From Brumimicrobium oceani (GTDB lineage Bacteria > Bacteroidota > Bacteroidia > Flavobacteriales_D > Crocinitomicaceae): a stretch of DNA of 64,000 nt. The DNA is taken from NCBI RefSeq assembly GCF_003143775.1, contig NZ_QFRJ01000001.1:496001-560000 (forward strand), in the 5' to 3' direction. Position 1 is the first letter of the stretch. Every line of letters starts with the position of its first letter. This document shows, piece by piece, positions 48,042 through 56,191 of this stretch. The notes under the pieces are model-generated. The model saw only the letters and a list, made by a program, of their open reading frames with translations, did not search any database and was not told the DNA's origin. The translations under genes were made by a program, and so were the position numbers.

Positions 48042-48527
48042 ATGGAGAACATCACAAATAGAGCATTAATCAGTCGGCTATTCAGGTCAGCAGAAGAACA
48101 ATTAGAAAGCGCCCAACTTACTGGGGAAAATTGGTCGGAATCCTACCAAGCAGTTCAGCATTTAACCGTTCCAGAGAAAATGGTTTATATCATCGTGAAA
48201 ATGAATCAAGCCGTTACAAATGGAGGTTTTTCACAGTTTTACGATTCTTCCTTAGGGATATTTACTCCTGAAATAATTCATGTTCTCAATGAAATAAAAG
48301 CTCATAAAACTGCTGAAATAGCCTCCACTACACTCGATATTGTTAATCTTATTGGATTGGTTGACGATTCCTACAAGGCTTTTGTTTTTAATATTCAACT
48401 TTCCGAAAAACAGCGAATGGAGCTCTACACCTGTGATATTCGATATGATCAATTGCATGACACTGAAAATTTAGAAGATTTAATGGGAAGTTATTTAGCG
48501 TCTGTACGGAAACACATCGAAATTTAA
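48042..48527 (+). CDS. DMP19/DUF4375 family protein
   Basis: The 161-residue protein has the DMP19-type core: LTVPEKMVYIIVKMNQAVTN, then NGGFSQFYDSSLGIFTPEII and a helical region after it. The NGGFSQF motif is the family signature. Named after a neisserial DNA-mimic protein, the family is widespread and mostly uncharacterised. I chose the ATG at 48042; an upstream TTG (48024) would overlap TACCTTTG (48028-48035), a possible -7 promoter element, and so is unlikely to be used. Confidence 0.78.
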   Translation: MENITNRALISRLFRSAEEQLESAQLTGENWSESYQAVQHLTVPEKMVYIIVKMNQAVTNGGFSQFYDSSLGIFTPEIIHVLNEIKAHKTAEIASTTLDIVNLIGLVDDSYKAFVFNIQLSEKQRMELYTCDIRYDQLHDTENLEDLMGSYLASVRKHIEI

Positions 48528-48552
48528 AATATTTCTTTTTGCGATAGTTCCC

Positions 48553-48660
48553 TTTATTTTTAATTGCCTGATGCTAAGGCATCACCTCATAAAAATAAAT
48601 TCAACTCTCATCAAAAATAATCTATTTTATAAAATTCGTCTGTTTCCGACCAACCACTAT
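48553..48660 (+). repeat. Partial copy of the dispersed TIR element
   Basis: CTTTATTTTTA, then the palindromic GATGCTAAGGCATC (48570-48583), and the end TGTTTCCGACCAACCACTA (48642-48660) follow the order and spacing of the element at 51189-51353, whose right end differs by one base in 19. The left terminal repeat is missing; the DMP19 gene ends close by. Confidence 0.65.
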
Positions 48661-48794
48661 TTACAAATGCTGATAAAATCATAAAAAAAGTGAAGGGAAG
48701 ATTGCAAATGAGAAATTTTGAGCATCTTTAACTAAACCTCAAGTTGTTAAAGCGCATTAAACTGAAACAACTCGCATAACTAAAAACAAACATT

Positions 48795-48959
48795 ATGAAA
48801 AAGATTCTCGTCATTTCCCTTTTGGTCATTGCTGCCCTCATCATTGGAGTGCTTACTTTTATTGTGGGTGCAATCAAATTTTTTATCGGTGGAATTTCAC
48901 TTGGAGCGCTGATTGTTGTTACCCTAATACTTTGGCTGGCTTGGAAAGTTAGTGATTAA
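48795..48959 (+). CDS. Small membrane protein, 54 residues
   Basis: An ATG at 48795 opens a frame of 54 codons ending in TAA at 48957-48959. The product is nearly all hydrophobic: MKKILVISLLVIAALIIGV, a glycine/lysine turn (GAIKFFIGG), and a second segment ending LILWLAWKVSD, so two transmembrane helices are predicted. The start is preceded by an A-rich leader, as for the other genes here. It is too short for family assignment and lies between the DMP19 and the next small membrane protein on the same strand. Confidence 0.6.
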   Translation: MKKILVISLLVIAALIIGVLTFIVGAIKFFIGGISLGALIVVTLILWLAWKVSD

Positions 48960-49077
48960 ACCCTGTTTAAACATCCTTTAAATTGTCCTTCGATCAAATA
49001 AATCTTCAGGTAAACTGTTACAATTGTTACTCGCTTGTAATTGTTAACAAAGTAATTTTAGACATTAAAAATTCGGT

Positions 49078-49338
49078 ATGAAAGAAAGACTACTTAATAA
49101 TTGGACATTTATCCGCGCAATTTATGTAATCATGGGAAGCTTAATCATTGTACAGACTGCCATGAGTCGTGAATGGATTGGAGTGCTATTTGGTGGCTAT
49201 TTTGCTGCAATGGGATTGTTTGCTTTTGGTTGCGCTTCAGGAAATTGTTTTGGAGGTAACTGTTCTACGGACCTCAATAAAAGTCAAGACCAATCAATTG
49301 ATGATGTTGAATTTGAGGAAGTCCAGATAAAAAACTAG
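49078..49338 (+). CDS. Small inner-membrane protein (DUF2892-like)
   Basis: An 86-residue protein with two hydrophobic segments: FIRAIYVIMGSLIIVQTAMS (9-28) and IGVLFGGYFAAMGLFAFGCA (34-53), followed by a Cys-containing turn (GCASGNCFGGNCS) and an acidic tail. The pattern of an N-terminal ERLLNNWTFIRA and the Gly/Cys-rich turn recurs in Bacteroidota small membrane proteins related to DUF2892/YgaP. Three cysteines could bind metal or form disulfides. A link to rhodanese or sulfide proteins, typical for YgaP, is not visible here. Confidence 0.65.
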   Translation: MKERLLNNWTFIRAIYVIMGSLIIVQTAMSREWIGVLFGGYFAAMGLFAFGCASGNCFGGNCSTDLNKSQDQSIDDVEFEEVQIKN

Positions 49339-49433
49339 TCAAATAAAAACCTCTCTCTGAACTTTGTTTCGGCACAAACGTTTGAATCTAATATTAAAAT
49401 CATTCTATGTATAGACGTTGAAACACAAAAGCA

Positions 49434-50435
49434 ATGAAAAAAGTTAAACTTAAACATGTTGATGATACTGCACTTTGCATTCAACGAAAAAAAGTAGGAC
49501 GAGGCTATCAATTTATTGACGAAAATCACGAAAAAATTACCAATAAGAAAATCTTAAAGAGATTGAAAGGGCTTGTTATTCCGCCAATGTGGGATGAAGT
49601 TATGATTTGCAAATTTGATGACGGCCATGTTCAAGCCATTGGTCGAGATGCCAAAGGAAGAAAGCAATACATTTATCATTCCTTATGGGAAAAGCTAAAG
49701 CAAGAAGAGAAGTTTAATCGCATTGAGGAATTTGCCCGTCATCTGCCTAAAATAAGAAAGACTTGCTATCAAAACATTGAGCTGGAAGAATGGACAAAAG
49801 ATAAGATTTTGGCTTTATTAGTACTTATTTTGGATGAATACGGAATTCGAATTGGGAATCAATATTATGCCCAGAAAAATGAAACTTATGGACTTACTAC
49901 ACTTCGCAGGAAACACTTAACGATAAATCAATCAGAGTTGATCTTTCAATACAAAGGGAAAAGCAATAAGGAAAGAGAAGTAAGCATTGATGATGAGGGT
50001 CTTATTAAAATGATTAAAAAAAGTGCAGAATTGCCCGGATATGAGATTTTCAGATACAAAGATGAATCTGGGAGTTTTCAAAATATAGACAGCAGTGACG
50101 TTAATGATTTCATAAGCGAAATTATAGGTACTAATTTTTCAAGTAAAGACTTTAGAACATGGGTTGCTACAAGACTTGCAGTGGAACTTTACCCACAAGC
50201 AATTGAACAAAGTAGTCAATTTCCAAGAAAGAAATTTAGCAACATCCTCATTAAAATGGTTGCAGAAGAATTGGGCAATACCCCAACCGTTTGTAAAGAT
50301 TATTATGTTCATCCAAAAATTTTTAAATCAGTAGACAAACAAGTTATTCCTCTCGAAAATCCTTTTAAAGAGCCTAAGGAAGATTATGAATTATCGGCAT
50401 CTGAACAACTGATTTTAAGCATAATAAAAGATTGA
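49434..50435 (+). CDS. DNA topoisomerase IB
   Basis: A 333-residue type IB topoisomerase of the poxvirus-like bacterial class. It relaxes supercoils with a 3'-phosphotyrosine. Motifs: GRGYQFIDENHEKI and LVIPPMWDEVMI in the N-terminal domain, GRDAKGRKQYIYH, then LDEYGIRIGNQYYAQKNETY and TLRRKHLTI (catalytic Arg-Lys), and FSSKDFRTWVATRLA with the next catalytic residues. The active-site tyrosine is in CKDYYVHPKIF. It is a monocistronic housekeeping-type gene. Confidence 0.93.
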   Translation: MKKVKLKHVDDTALCIQRKKVGRGYQFIDENHEKITNKKILKRLKGLVIPPMWDEVMICKFDDGHVQAIGRDAKGRKQYIYHSLWEKLKQEEKFNRIEEFARHLPKIRKTCYQNIELEEWTKDKILALLVLILDEYGIRIGNQYYAQKNETYGLTTLRRKHLTINQSELIFQYKGKSNKEREVSIDDEGLIKMIKKSAELPGYEIFRYKDESGSFQNIDSSDVNDFISEIIGTNFSSKDFRTWVATRLAVELYPQAIEQSSQFPRKKFSNILIKMVAEELGNTPTVCKDYYVHPKIFKSVDKQVIPLENPFKEPKEDYELSASEQLILSIIKD

Positions 50436-50715
50436 TTAAGTTCTAACCTTTGACTACATTCTATTTTTATCTTCAATTGGAATAAGACCACTAAGCAATC
50501 TTTTGTTTTAGGGTTAACAAGATGAGCCGTTTGCTAAAAGGTTTTATTCAGAACACTTATCGACAGGATCAAGTTTTCTAACTAAAAAAGGCCTTTTTGA
50601 AAATTCTTAGATTTTATTTTAAGAAGGATCGGTTATAATTTAAATGCCTATCCGATACTTTACCAGTAAATATGTCTAAGCCAACCATAATGTGATTCAG
50701 CGGTAAACTAACAAG
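50436..50715. other. Intergenic, no recognised feature
   Basis: AT-rich spacer after the topoisomerase IB gene, without a reading frame. It leads into the three hairpins from 50716. Confidence 0.45.
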
Positions 50716-50769
50716 ATCCTTCGCAAATTTCTATTTCCAAGCAGTTGAAAAAAGAAATTTGCGAAGGAT
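50716..50769. repeat. Hairpin 1 of a three-hairpin array
   Basis: ATCCTTCGCAAATTTCT (50716-50732) and its exact reverse complement (50753-50769) form a 17-bp stem with a 20-base loop. No T-run follows. Confidence 0.85.
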
Positions 50770-50792
50770 GATATTAAGCTAGAGTCATACTT

Positions 50793-50850
50793 CAAGTGAG
50801 AGGGGAAAAGCAAAAGCGCTAGAGCGCTTTTGCTTTTCCCCTCTCACTTG
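50793..50850. repeat. Hairpin 2 of a three-hairpin array, 28-bp arms
   Basis: The 28 bases 50793-50820 and 50823-50850 are exact reverse complements with only AG between them, one of the longest perfect inverted repeats in the window. The arms contain GGGGAAAAGCAAAAGCGCT. There is no T-run at either end, so it is not a standard terminator. Confidence 0.9.
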
Positions 50851-50872
50851 CTTACCAGCGCCTACAACTGTC

Positions 50873-50916
50873 ATCCTTCCAGGGTTGAAAATCTTAATTT
50901 TCAACCCTGGGAGGAT
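50873..50916. repeat. Hairpin 3 of a three-hairpin array
   Basis: ATCCTTCCAGGGTTGAAAAT (50873-50892) pairs with 50897-50916 except for one T-G pair; the loop is CTTA. It starts with ATCCTTC, as hairpin 1 does. Confidence 0.85.
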
Positions 50917-51145
50917 CTGGCCCAGTTAATAGAGAGTACTTTTTATTGTAGTAAATTAAATAGCTGGTACAGTTCCCGATAAGCATTATAATTTATTCCT
51001 GTTCATTATCTGAAGACAATGTTTTAATTCTCTGTATAAAATTTTAAATTTCGAAGAGAAGAAAATTGGCTTTTACAATCTGCGACTTAAAAGGCCAGCC
51101 TCTCCAATATACAAAAAACAACTATTTCCGAAAAGGCATTAAATA
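50917..51145. other. Intergenic, no recognised feature
   Basis: AT-rich spacer between the hairpin array and the terminator at 51146. No gene is supported. Confidence 0.45.
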
Positions 51146-51185
51146 AAAAAGCCTCCGTCACTGTTAACATGATCGAAGGCTTTTT
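51146..51185. terminator. Bidirectional terminator
   Basis: AAAAAGCCTCCG (51146-51157) pairs with CGAAGGCTTTTT (51174-51185) with one mismatch, with A and T tracts on either side, between convergent genes. Confidence 0.7.
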
Positions 51186-51188
51186 ATT

Positions 51189-51353
51189 TAGTGCTTGGTC
51201 TGAAACAGACGATTTTTACAAATTGTATAGATTTTGAGAATTATTTTATTTTTATTTCTTTAGGAGATGCCTTAGCATCAGCCGACAAGAAAAAAGATAA
51301 AATAAACTCAAAAGATTCAATTTTAAATTTGTTGTGTTTCCGACCAAGCACTA
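51189..51353. mobile_element. MITE-like element with 19-bp terminal inverted repeats
   Basis: TAGTGCTTGGTCTGAAACA (51189-51207) and TGTTTCCGACCAAGCACTA (51335-51353) are reverse complements with one mismatch and bound 165 bases without coding potential. The middle has the palindrome-like GATGCCTTAGCATC (51267-51280). Related ends exist at 48642-48660 and, degenerate, at 18791-18807. The left end touches a terminator, the right end lies 19 bases from the stop codon of the BNR-repeat gene. No target duplication is evident. Confidence 0.6.
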
Positions 51354-51371
51354 TTTTAGAAATTTACAAAT

Positions 51372-54300
51372 TTACCACTTTGGAACACTTCCTGGAGTCC
51401 AATTTGCTCCCATTCCTTCAAGTTTAGATTCTATCGTTGAGATATCATCTTCAATAAGATTTGTCAATTCGTCCATAACCGATTGCAACTCCTCTTTAGC
51501 AATTTCATAACCTACTTTCTCAGTATTTGTAGCTTGTCCAGTTGAGGCAAATCTAGCATAAGCCACTGCACTCACTCGGTTGTTGATAGAGACTTGTGTT
51601 GGTGGTACTTCTTCTCCACTCGCTTTCGCTTTTACACCTTCCATTTTAAATCGCAGCTCTTCCACTTGTTTCGCTATTTCTCTCGCCTTTGCAACTTCCT
51701 TTGTTGGAATCTCTTCCATATTGTACATCGTTTGCAACATTGAAGCGACTTTTTTCTGTGATTCTTTGATAGAACTGTTCAAAGCTGAAGAAACCCTTAC
51801 CATATTCGTAACTTTTTGATCAAAATCAGCCAGTTCTTTTCTCTCGGCAGCAGTTAAATCATCTTCAAATAACTTCTCCACTAAAAAAGAAACTGGTGCT
51901 ACCAAATCGGTGAGTGAATCGTTGTTCCACAATTGCATGCTTACAGAATATTTTCCTGGCATCGCTGGCCATCCTGCCTTGCTTTCCGCTGCTGGATTAA
52001 ATTTGTCTGTAATGATTGGTCTAGGAGAAGGAAGTCTTAAATCCCAGACAATTTCTCCCATTCCTTTGCTCGCTTTTTTGGTCAAGGTTCTCACCGCGTT
52101 CCCTTCTGCATCTCTAATCGTGAAAATCAAATGAGCTCCCTCCTCGAGTTTTTCAAGTTCAACATCCCTCCAAGAAGGTTGAGGAATAAACTCACCGTTC
52201 TTAAACAACTTCTTCTCTTTCTCCTGCCTTTGGACTTTAGAAGATTTAGGAGCTTCTTTTAAATAATAGCGAATGTGCGCTCCGTATTCAGGATTCTCAG
52301 CAAAATAATAAGTCGAGCCTTGATTGTTTCTGCTGCTCGTTTGAACAAACATTTTCGCATCCTTGATTGGGAAAATATGCGCTTCATTTTCTTCAATTAA
52401 ATTTTGAGATAATATTCTCAATGGAGAGTAATCATCTAGGACATAAAATCCTCTTCCAAAAGTAGCCAAAACCAAATCATTTTCTCTTTCTTGTAACGCA
52501 AGGTCTCTTACTGCAATAGTTGGAACTCCAGACTTCAATTGAGTCCAATTTTCACCACCATCCAACGACGTAAAAACACCAAACTCTGTTCCTACAAACA
52601 ATAAATCAGCGTCTTTATGATCTTGCTGAATCGTATGAACTGTTTGATTAATTGGTAAAACTGAAGATATTGATTTCCAAGTTTTTCCTTTATCCGAACT
52701 TTTGAAAATATAAGGCTTAAAGTCATCCATTTTTCTATTGTCGAAAGTAACATAAACCACGTTTTCGTCGAATTTGTCTGCTTGAATATCGCTGATGTAA
52801 GTGTACTCTGGAACGCCTAAATCTTTTGCTTTTACTTGCCTCCAATTTGCGCCATCATCTTCAGTGATTGAAATCACACCATCATCCGAACCTGCATAAA
52901 TTAAACCTGCTTTAATTCTAGATTCGTCCAAGGCTACCAATGTTCCCCAAAGTGAAGTTGAAACATGTTTTTTCACTGCATCAATACTCCAGTATTTGTC
53001 CATTATTTTCAATTCGTCCCGATTTTTTTGAGCGGTTAAATCTTCACTGATAACCTCCCAAGTGTTTCCTCTGTCTGTACTCTTGAAAACCTTATTTGCT
53101 GCAGCATAAAGCGTTTTACTATCGTTTGGACTAATAAACAAAGGCGTATTCCAGTTCCATTTGTAGCTTTCTTCTCCTTTTCTTTCCCTTGGTTTAATGT
53201 TCACTTTTTCGCCTGTGGTTTTATTATAGCGGTACATATTTCCATATTGATATTCCGAATAAACAATGTTTGGATCTTCTGGATCGATGGCTTGCCAAAA
53301 TCCGTCTCCACCTAGCGTAACAATCCATTCGTCACTAGTAACTCCTTTGGATGAAGTATTTTGAGATGGACCGCCAGTGCTGTTGTTATCTTGCGTTCCA
53401 CCGTAAACATTATAGAAAGGCTCTGCATTATCAACTGCGAGACGATAAAATTGTGTTACCGGTAAATTTTCTTTGAAATCCCAATTTGCGCCGTGGTCAA
53501 ATGTTTCATAGATACCTCCATCTGAACCAATGATAATGTGATCGGTATTCTTTGGGTTGATCCATATCGCATGGTCGTCAACGTGTTTATTATTGTTTCC
53601 TAATCTTTTCCAAGTTTTACCAGCATCCTCTGTGTAATGCGTGAAAGTTTCCACTGAATACACCTTATCTACATCCACCGGATCACAAGTGATTTCGTTG
53701 TAGTACTGACCGCTGCTGTGGTGTCCGCTCATTCTTTCCCATGATTCTCCTTTATTTAAAGAACGATAAAAACCTCCTTTTCCTTCGGCAGCTTCAATAA
53801 TGAGGTAGACTACATTCGGGTCAACAGGTGAAACTGCAATTCCCATTCCACCTAAATGAACAGTTGGTAAGCCTTTTTTAATTTCTCTCCAATTTTCTCC
53901 ACCATCTGTACTTTTGTAAACAGAAGATTCTGGCCCACCATTAATTTTTCCATAATGATGTCTTCTCCTTTGTTCCGTCGTTGCGTAAAGTATATCGGGA
54001 TTTGAAGGATCCATTACGATATTATTCACTCCTGTATTTTCGCTGATTTCTAGAACTTTGTTCCAGTTTTCGCCACCATCTTTTGACTTATAGAGTCCAC
54101 GGTCGCCTCCTAATCCCCAAACAGAACCTTCACAAGCAACAAGCACCACATCAGAGTTTCTTGGATCGATCACGATTCCGCCAATTTGACGAGAATCTTT
54201 TAATCCCATATTTTTGAATGATTCTCCACCATCGATAGATTTATATACTCCATCTCCGTATCCCAGAGCTCTTTGGTGATTGTTTTCACCTGTTCCAACC

Positions 54301-54647
54301 CAAATTACGTTCGTGTTATTGGGATCCATCTCCACCACTCCAATTGAATAAGTTCCGTAGTTTTCAAAAATAGGCTTCCAAGTAATTCCATTGTTTTGTG
54401 TTTTCCATAGATTTCCACTGGCCACACCCACATAATATTCCGAGGGATTCTCTGGGTTGAACGCAAAATCTCCAATTCGACCAGAACACCAAGCTGGACC
54501 TAAACTTCTGAATTTTAGACTAGAGACCGCTTTCTCTAAATTACTTTTCTCTTTTTTCTCCTCTTCCCCCTTATTTTTCTTTTGGGCATATACTGTTTCT
54601 GCTGAAAAAAACAGGATCAGCACTCCCATTAATAAAGATATCCTCAT
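51372..54647 (-). CDS. Secreted BNR/sortilin-like beta-propeller protein
   Basis: A 1091-residue exported protein with a signal peptide (ISLLMGVLILFFSAETVYAQ). Residues 50-770 contain ten or more BNR/VPS10-type repeats, each with an SxDxGxTW-like Asp box: SIDGGESFKNMG, SKDGGENWNKV, STDGGENWREI, TEDAGKTWKRL, STDRGNTWEVI, SSDKGKTWKSI, SLDGGENWTQL. Such propellers bind or cut glycans or peptides; the family is often labelled glycosyl hydrolase or VPS10-like, with no proven substrate. The last 250 residues are a beta domain followed by coiled-coil helices. There is no T9SS tail. Confidence 0.88.
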   Translation of the reverse strand: MRISLLMGVLILFFSAETVYAQKKNKGEEEKKEKSNLEKAVSSLKFRSLGPAWCSGRIGDFAFNPENPSEYYVGVASGNLWKTQNNGITWKPIFENYGTYSIGVVEMDPNNTNVIWVGTGENNHQRALGYGDGVYKSIDGGESFKNMGLKDSRQIGGIVIDPRNSDVVLVACEGSVWGLGGDRGLYKSKDGGENWNKVLEISENTGVNNIVMDPSNPDILYATTEQRRRHHYGKINGGPESSVYKSTDGGENWREIKKGLPTVHLGGMGIAVSPVDPNVVYLIIEAAEGKGGFYRSLNKGESWERMSGHHSSGQYYNEITCDPVDVDKVYSVETFTHYTEDAGKTWKRLGNNNKHVDDHAIWINPKNTDHIIIGSDGGIYETFDHGANWDFKENLPVTQFYRLAVDNAEPFYNVYGGTQDNNSTGGPSQNTSSKGVTSDEWIVTLGGDGFWQAIDPEDPNIVYSEYQYGNMYRYNKTTGEKVNIKPRERKGEESYKWNWNTPLFISPNDSKTLYAAANKVFKSTDRGNTWEVISEDLTAQKNRDELKIMDKYWSIDAVKKHVSTSLWGTLVALDESRIKAGLIYAGSDDGVISITEDDGANWRQVKAKDLGVPEYTYISDIQADKFDENVVYVTFDNRKMDDFKPYIFKSSDKGKTWKSISSVLPINQTVHTIQQDHKDADLLFVGTEFGVFTSLDGGENWTQLKSGVPTIAVRDLALQERENDLVLATFGRGFYVLDDYSPLRILSQNLIEENEAHIFPIKDAKMFVQTSSRNNQGSTYYFAENPEYGAHIRYYLKEAPKSSKVQRQEKEKKLFKNGEFIPQPSWRDVELEKLEEGAHLIFTIRDAEGNAVRTLTKKASKGMGEIVWDLRLPSPRPIITDKFNPAAESKAGWPAMPGKYSVSMQLWNNDSLTDLVAPVSFLVEKLFEDDLTAAERKELADFDQKVTNMVRVSSALNSSIKESQKKVASMLQTMYNMEEIPTKEVAKAREIAKQVEELRFKMEGVKAKASGEEVPPTQVSINNRVSAVAYARFASTGQATNTEKVGYEIAKEELQSVMDELTNLIEDDISTIESKLEGMGANWTPGSVPKW

Positions 54648-54840
54648 ATTTCTAGTTTTATATTTGGAACATTAAAGTTAAAATAAATCCAGAATAATTT
54701 TAGTTCAGGGTCTAAAGTTCACGACTTTTGTCACAAATTTCAACACAAAGTTCTCCTGTCTGCCTTCTAGATAAAAACAGAACTTCGATTTTTAAAACTT
54801 AATCTTCTTTCCTTTGTTTTATAATTTAATTCAAAGAGAA

Positions 54841-55377
54841 ATGGGGAGTCAATTAATTTCAGTAATTTTAATTCTAGTTATGAGTGGTGGAACAATTAAT
54901 ATTTTCAATTTTTCTGAAGAAGCGCCTATTAAAAATTGGCGAATTGTCAATGATGGCGTAATGGGAGGACTTTCTCAAAGTTCAATTGAGATGACTAAAG
55001 AAAATCATGGTATTTTCTCTGGCAGTGTTTCCTTAGAGAACAATGGAGGTTTTGCTTCGGTTCAATTGCCAACAGATATAGATCTAGAAAAATCTAACTC
55101 CAAAGTCGTTTTAAGAATTAACGGTGATGGAAAGTCTTATCAATGCCGCTTGAAAGGATCGAGTAATCAAAGAGAATCTTATGTACAGGTCTTTGAAACC
55201 AATGGCGAGTGGCAGACCATTGAGCTTTTAATCAAGGATTTTTATCCACAATTTAGAGGCCGTAAATTGGATATCCCGAATTTCAATTTTGATAGAATTG
55301 AACAATTTAGCTTTTTAATTGCCAATGGAAAAGCAGAGGATTTTGAGTTGTTAATTGATTATATTGATATCTCATAA
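54841..55377 (+). CDS. CIA30 family protein
   Basis: A 178-residue protein with an N-terminal hydrophobic leader (QLISVILILVMSGGTINIF) and a CIA30 beta-sandwich: NWRIVNDGVMGGLSQSSIEM, then SGSVSLENNGGFASVQLPTD, GDGKSYQCRL and a C-terminal IEQFSFLIANGKAEDFELLI. CIA30 in mitochondria helps complex I assembly; bacterial members are uncharacterised carbohydrate-binding-module-like proteins. I chose the ATG at 54841 because the longer frame begins with a TTG and its nine extra residues sit upstream of the leader. Confidence 0.82.
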   Translation: MGSQLISVILILVMSGGTINIFNFSEEAPIKNWRIVNDGVMGGLSQSSIEMTKENHGIFSGSVSLENNGGFASVQLPTDIDLEKSNSKVVLRINGDGKSYQCRLKGSSNQRESYVQVFETNGEWQTIELLIKDFYPQFRGRKLDIPNFNFDRIEQFSFLIANGKAEDFELLIDYIDIS

Positions 55378-55538
55378 ACAACAGTAAAAGGTTAAAATAA
55401 TTGAAAAACAACATGACTCATCAACTTTCAAAACTTCCTGAATTGAACTTAAGAATAGCCAAGTGAATTCAATTGGCACTAAATATGATTTATTGAATAA
55501 GAAGTGCTAAATTTCCCTTAAAAAAATTACAATTATCC

Positions 55539-56051
55539 ATGAAGAATATTTTTCTATTTCTATTAATATCATTTTTCATCTCCTCCTGTGCTGCTCAGAA
55601 AGTGCAAAGCAGTGCTTACAACACGATGTTGAAATCGATGCTTAAAAATGATGTACCTGAATTAACGGTAGACCAAGCCGATAGTATAAAACAAACAAAT
55701 TCAAAGGTGATTTTCATTGATACACGTGAAAAGAATGAATATAACGTCAGCCACATCAAAGACGCCGTTTGGGTGGGTTATGATGATTTTAAAATTTCCA
55801 GAGTTCAAGAGATAGAAAAAGACACTAAAATTATTGCGTATTGTTCTGTTGGAGCGAGAAGTGAAAATGTAACACGACAACTCATCGAAGCCGGCTATAC
55901 TGATGTTAGCAACATGTACGGAAGTATTTTTGAATGGGTAAACGAAGGAAAACCTGTGTATAATTTAGAAGGAGAAGAAACCATGAAAGTTCACGCTTAT
56001 TCGAAAACGTGGGGAGTTTGGTTGAAAAAAGGGGAAAAGGTTTTTGATTAG
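55539..56051 (+). CDS. Rhodanese-like lipoprotein
   Basis: A 170-residue lipoprotein with a lipobox ending SSC (Cys17). The rhodanese domain is at 40-140: VIFIDTREKNEYNVSHIKDA, and the active-site loop IIAYCSVGARSENVTRQL with the catalytic cysteine. The domain transfers sulfur from thiosulfate or persulfides, here facing the periplasm or outer membrane. The downstream hairpin 56061-56119 begins ten bases after the stop. Confidence 0.9.
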   Translation: MKNIFLFLLISFFISSCAAQKVQSSAYNTMLKSMLKNDVPELTVDQADSIKQTNSKVIFIDTREKNEYNVSHIKDAVWVGYDDFKISRVQEIEKDTKIIAYCSVGARSENVTRQLIEAGYTDVSNMYGSIFEWVNEGKPVYNLEGEETMKVHAYSKTWGVWLKKGEKVFD

Positions 56052-56060
56052 AGAGAAATT

Positions 56061-56119
56061 TTCTAAGCTAAACGAAGACCACGAGCTACAAGCTCGCGGT
56101 AGCTTCGTTTAGCTTAGAA
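56061..56119. repeat. 26-pair hairpin, relative of the 60.8-61.3 kb repeats
   Basis: TTCTAAGCTAAACGAAG (56061-56077) pairs exactly with 56103-56119. Inside, ACC-a-CGAGCT (78-87) pairs with AGCTCG-c-GGT (91-100), with the same unpaired A/C position as the repeats at 60894 and 61021. It lies between convergent genes and has no T-run, so it may be an inserted palindromic element rather than a plain terminator. Confidence 0.8.
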
Positions 56120-56191
56120 GTTGTACGTAGAAAAATTCTAGTCTTATTTAACAACCTAATAGGATAGTACATTTTCTAAAATTCGTATTTT

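Noticed and set aside
50793-50850. Hairpin 2 as an intrinsic terminator
   Set aside because: No T-run follows on either strand, and it lies over 350 bases after the nearest gene end.
51191-51427. Plus-strand 78-codon frame
   Set aside because: It lies in the MITE-like element and then antisense to the BNR-repeat gene; no protein features.
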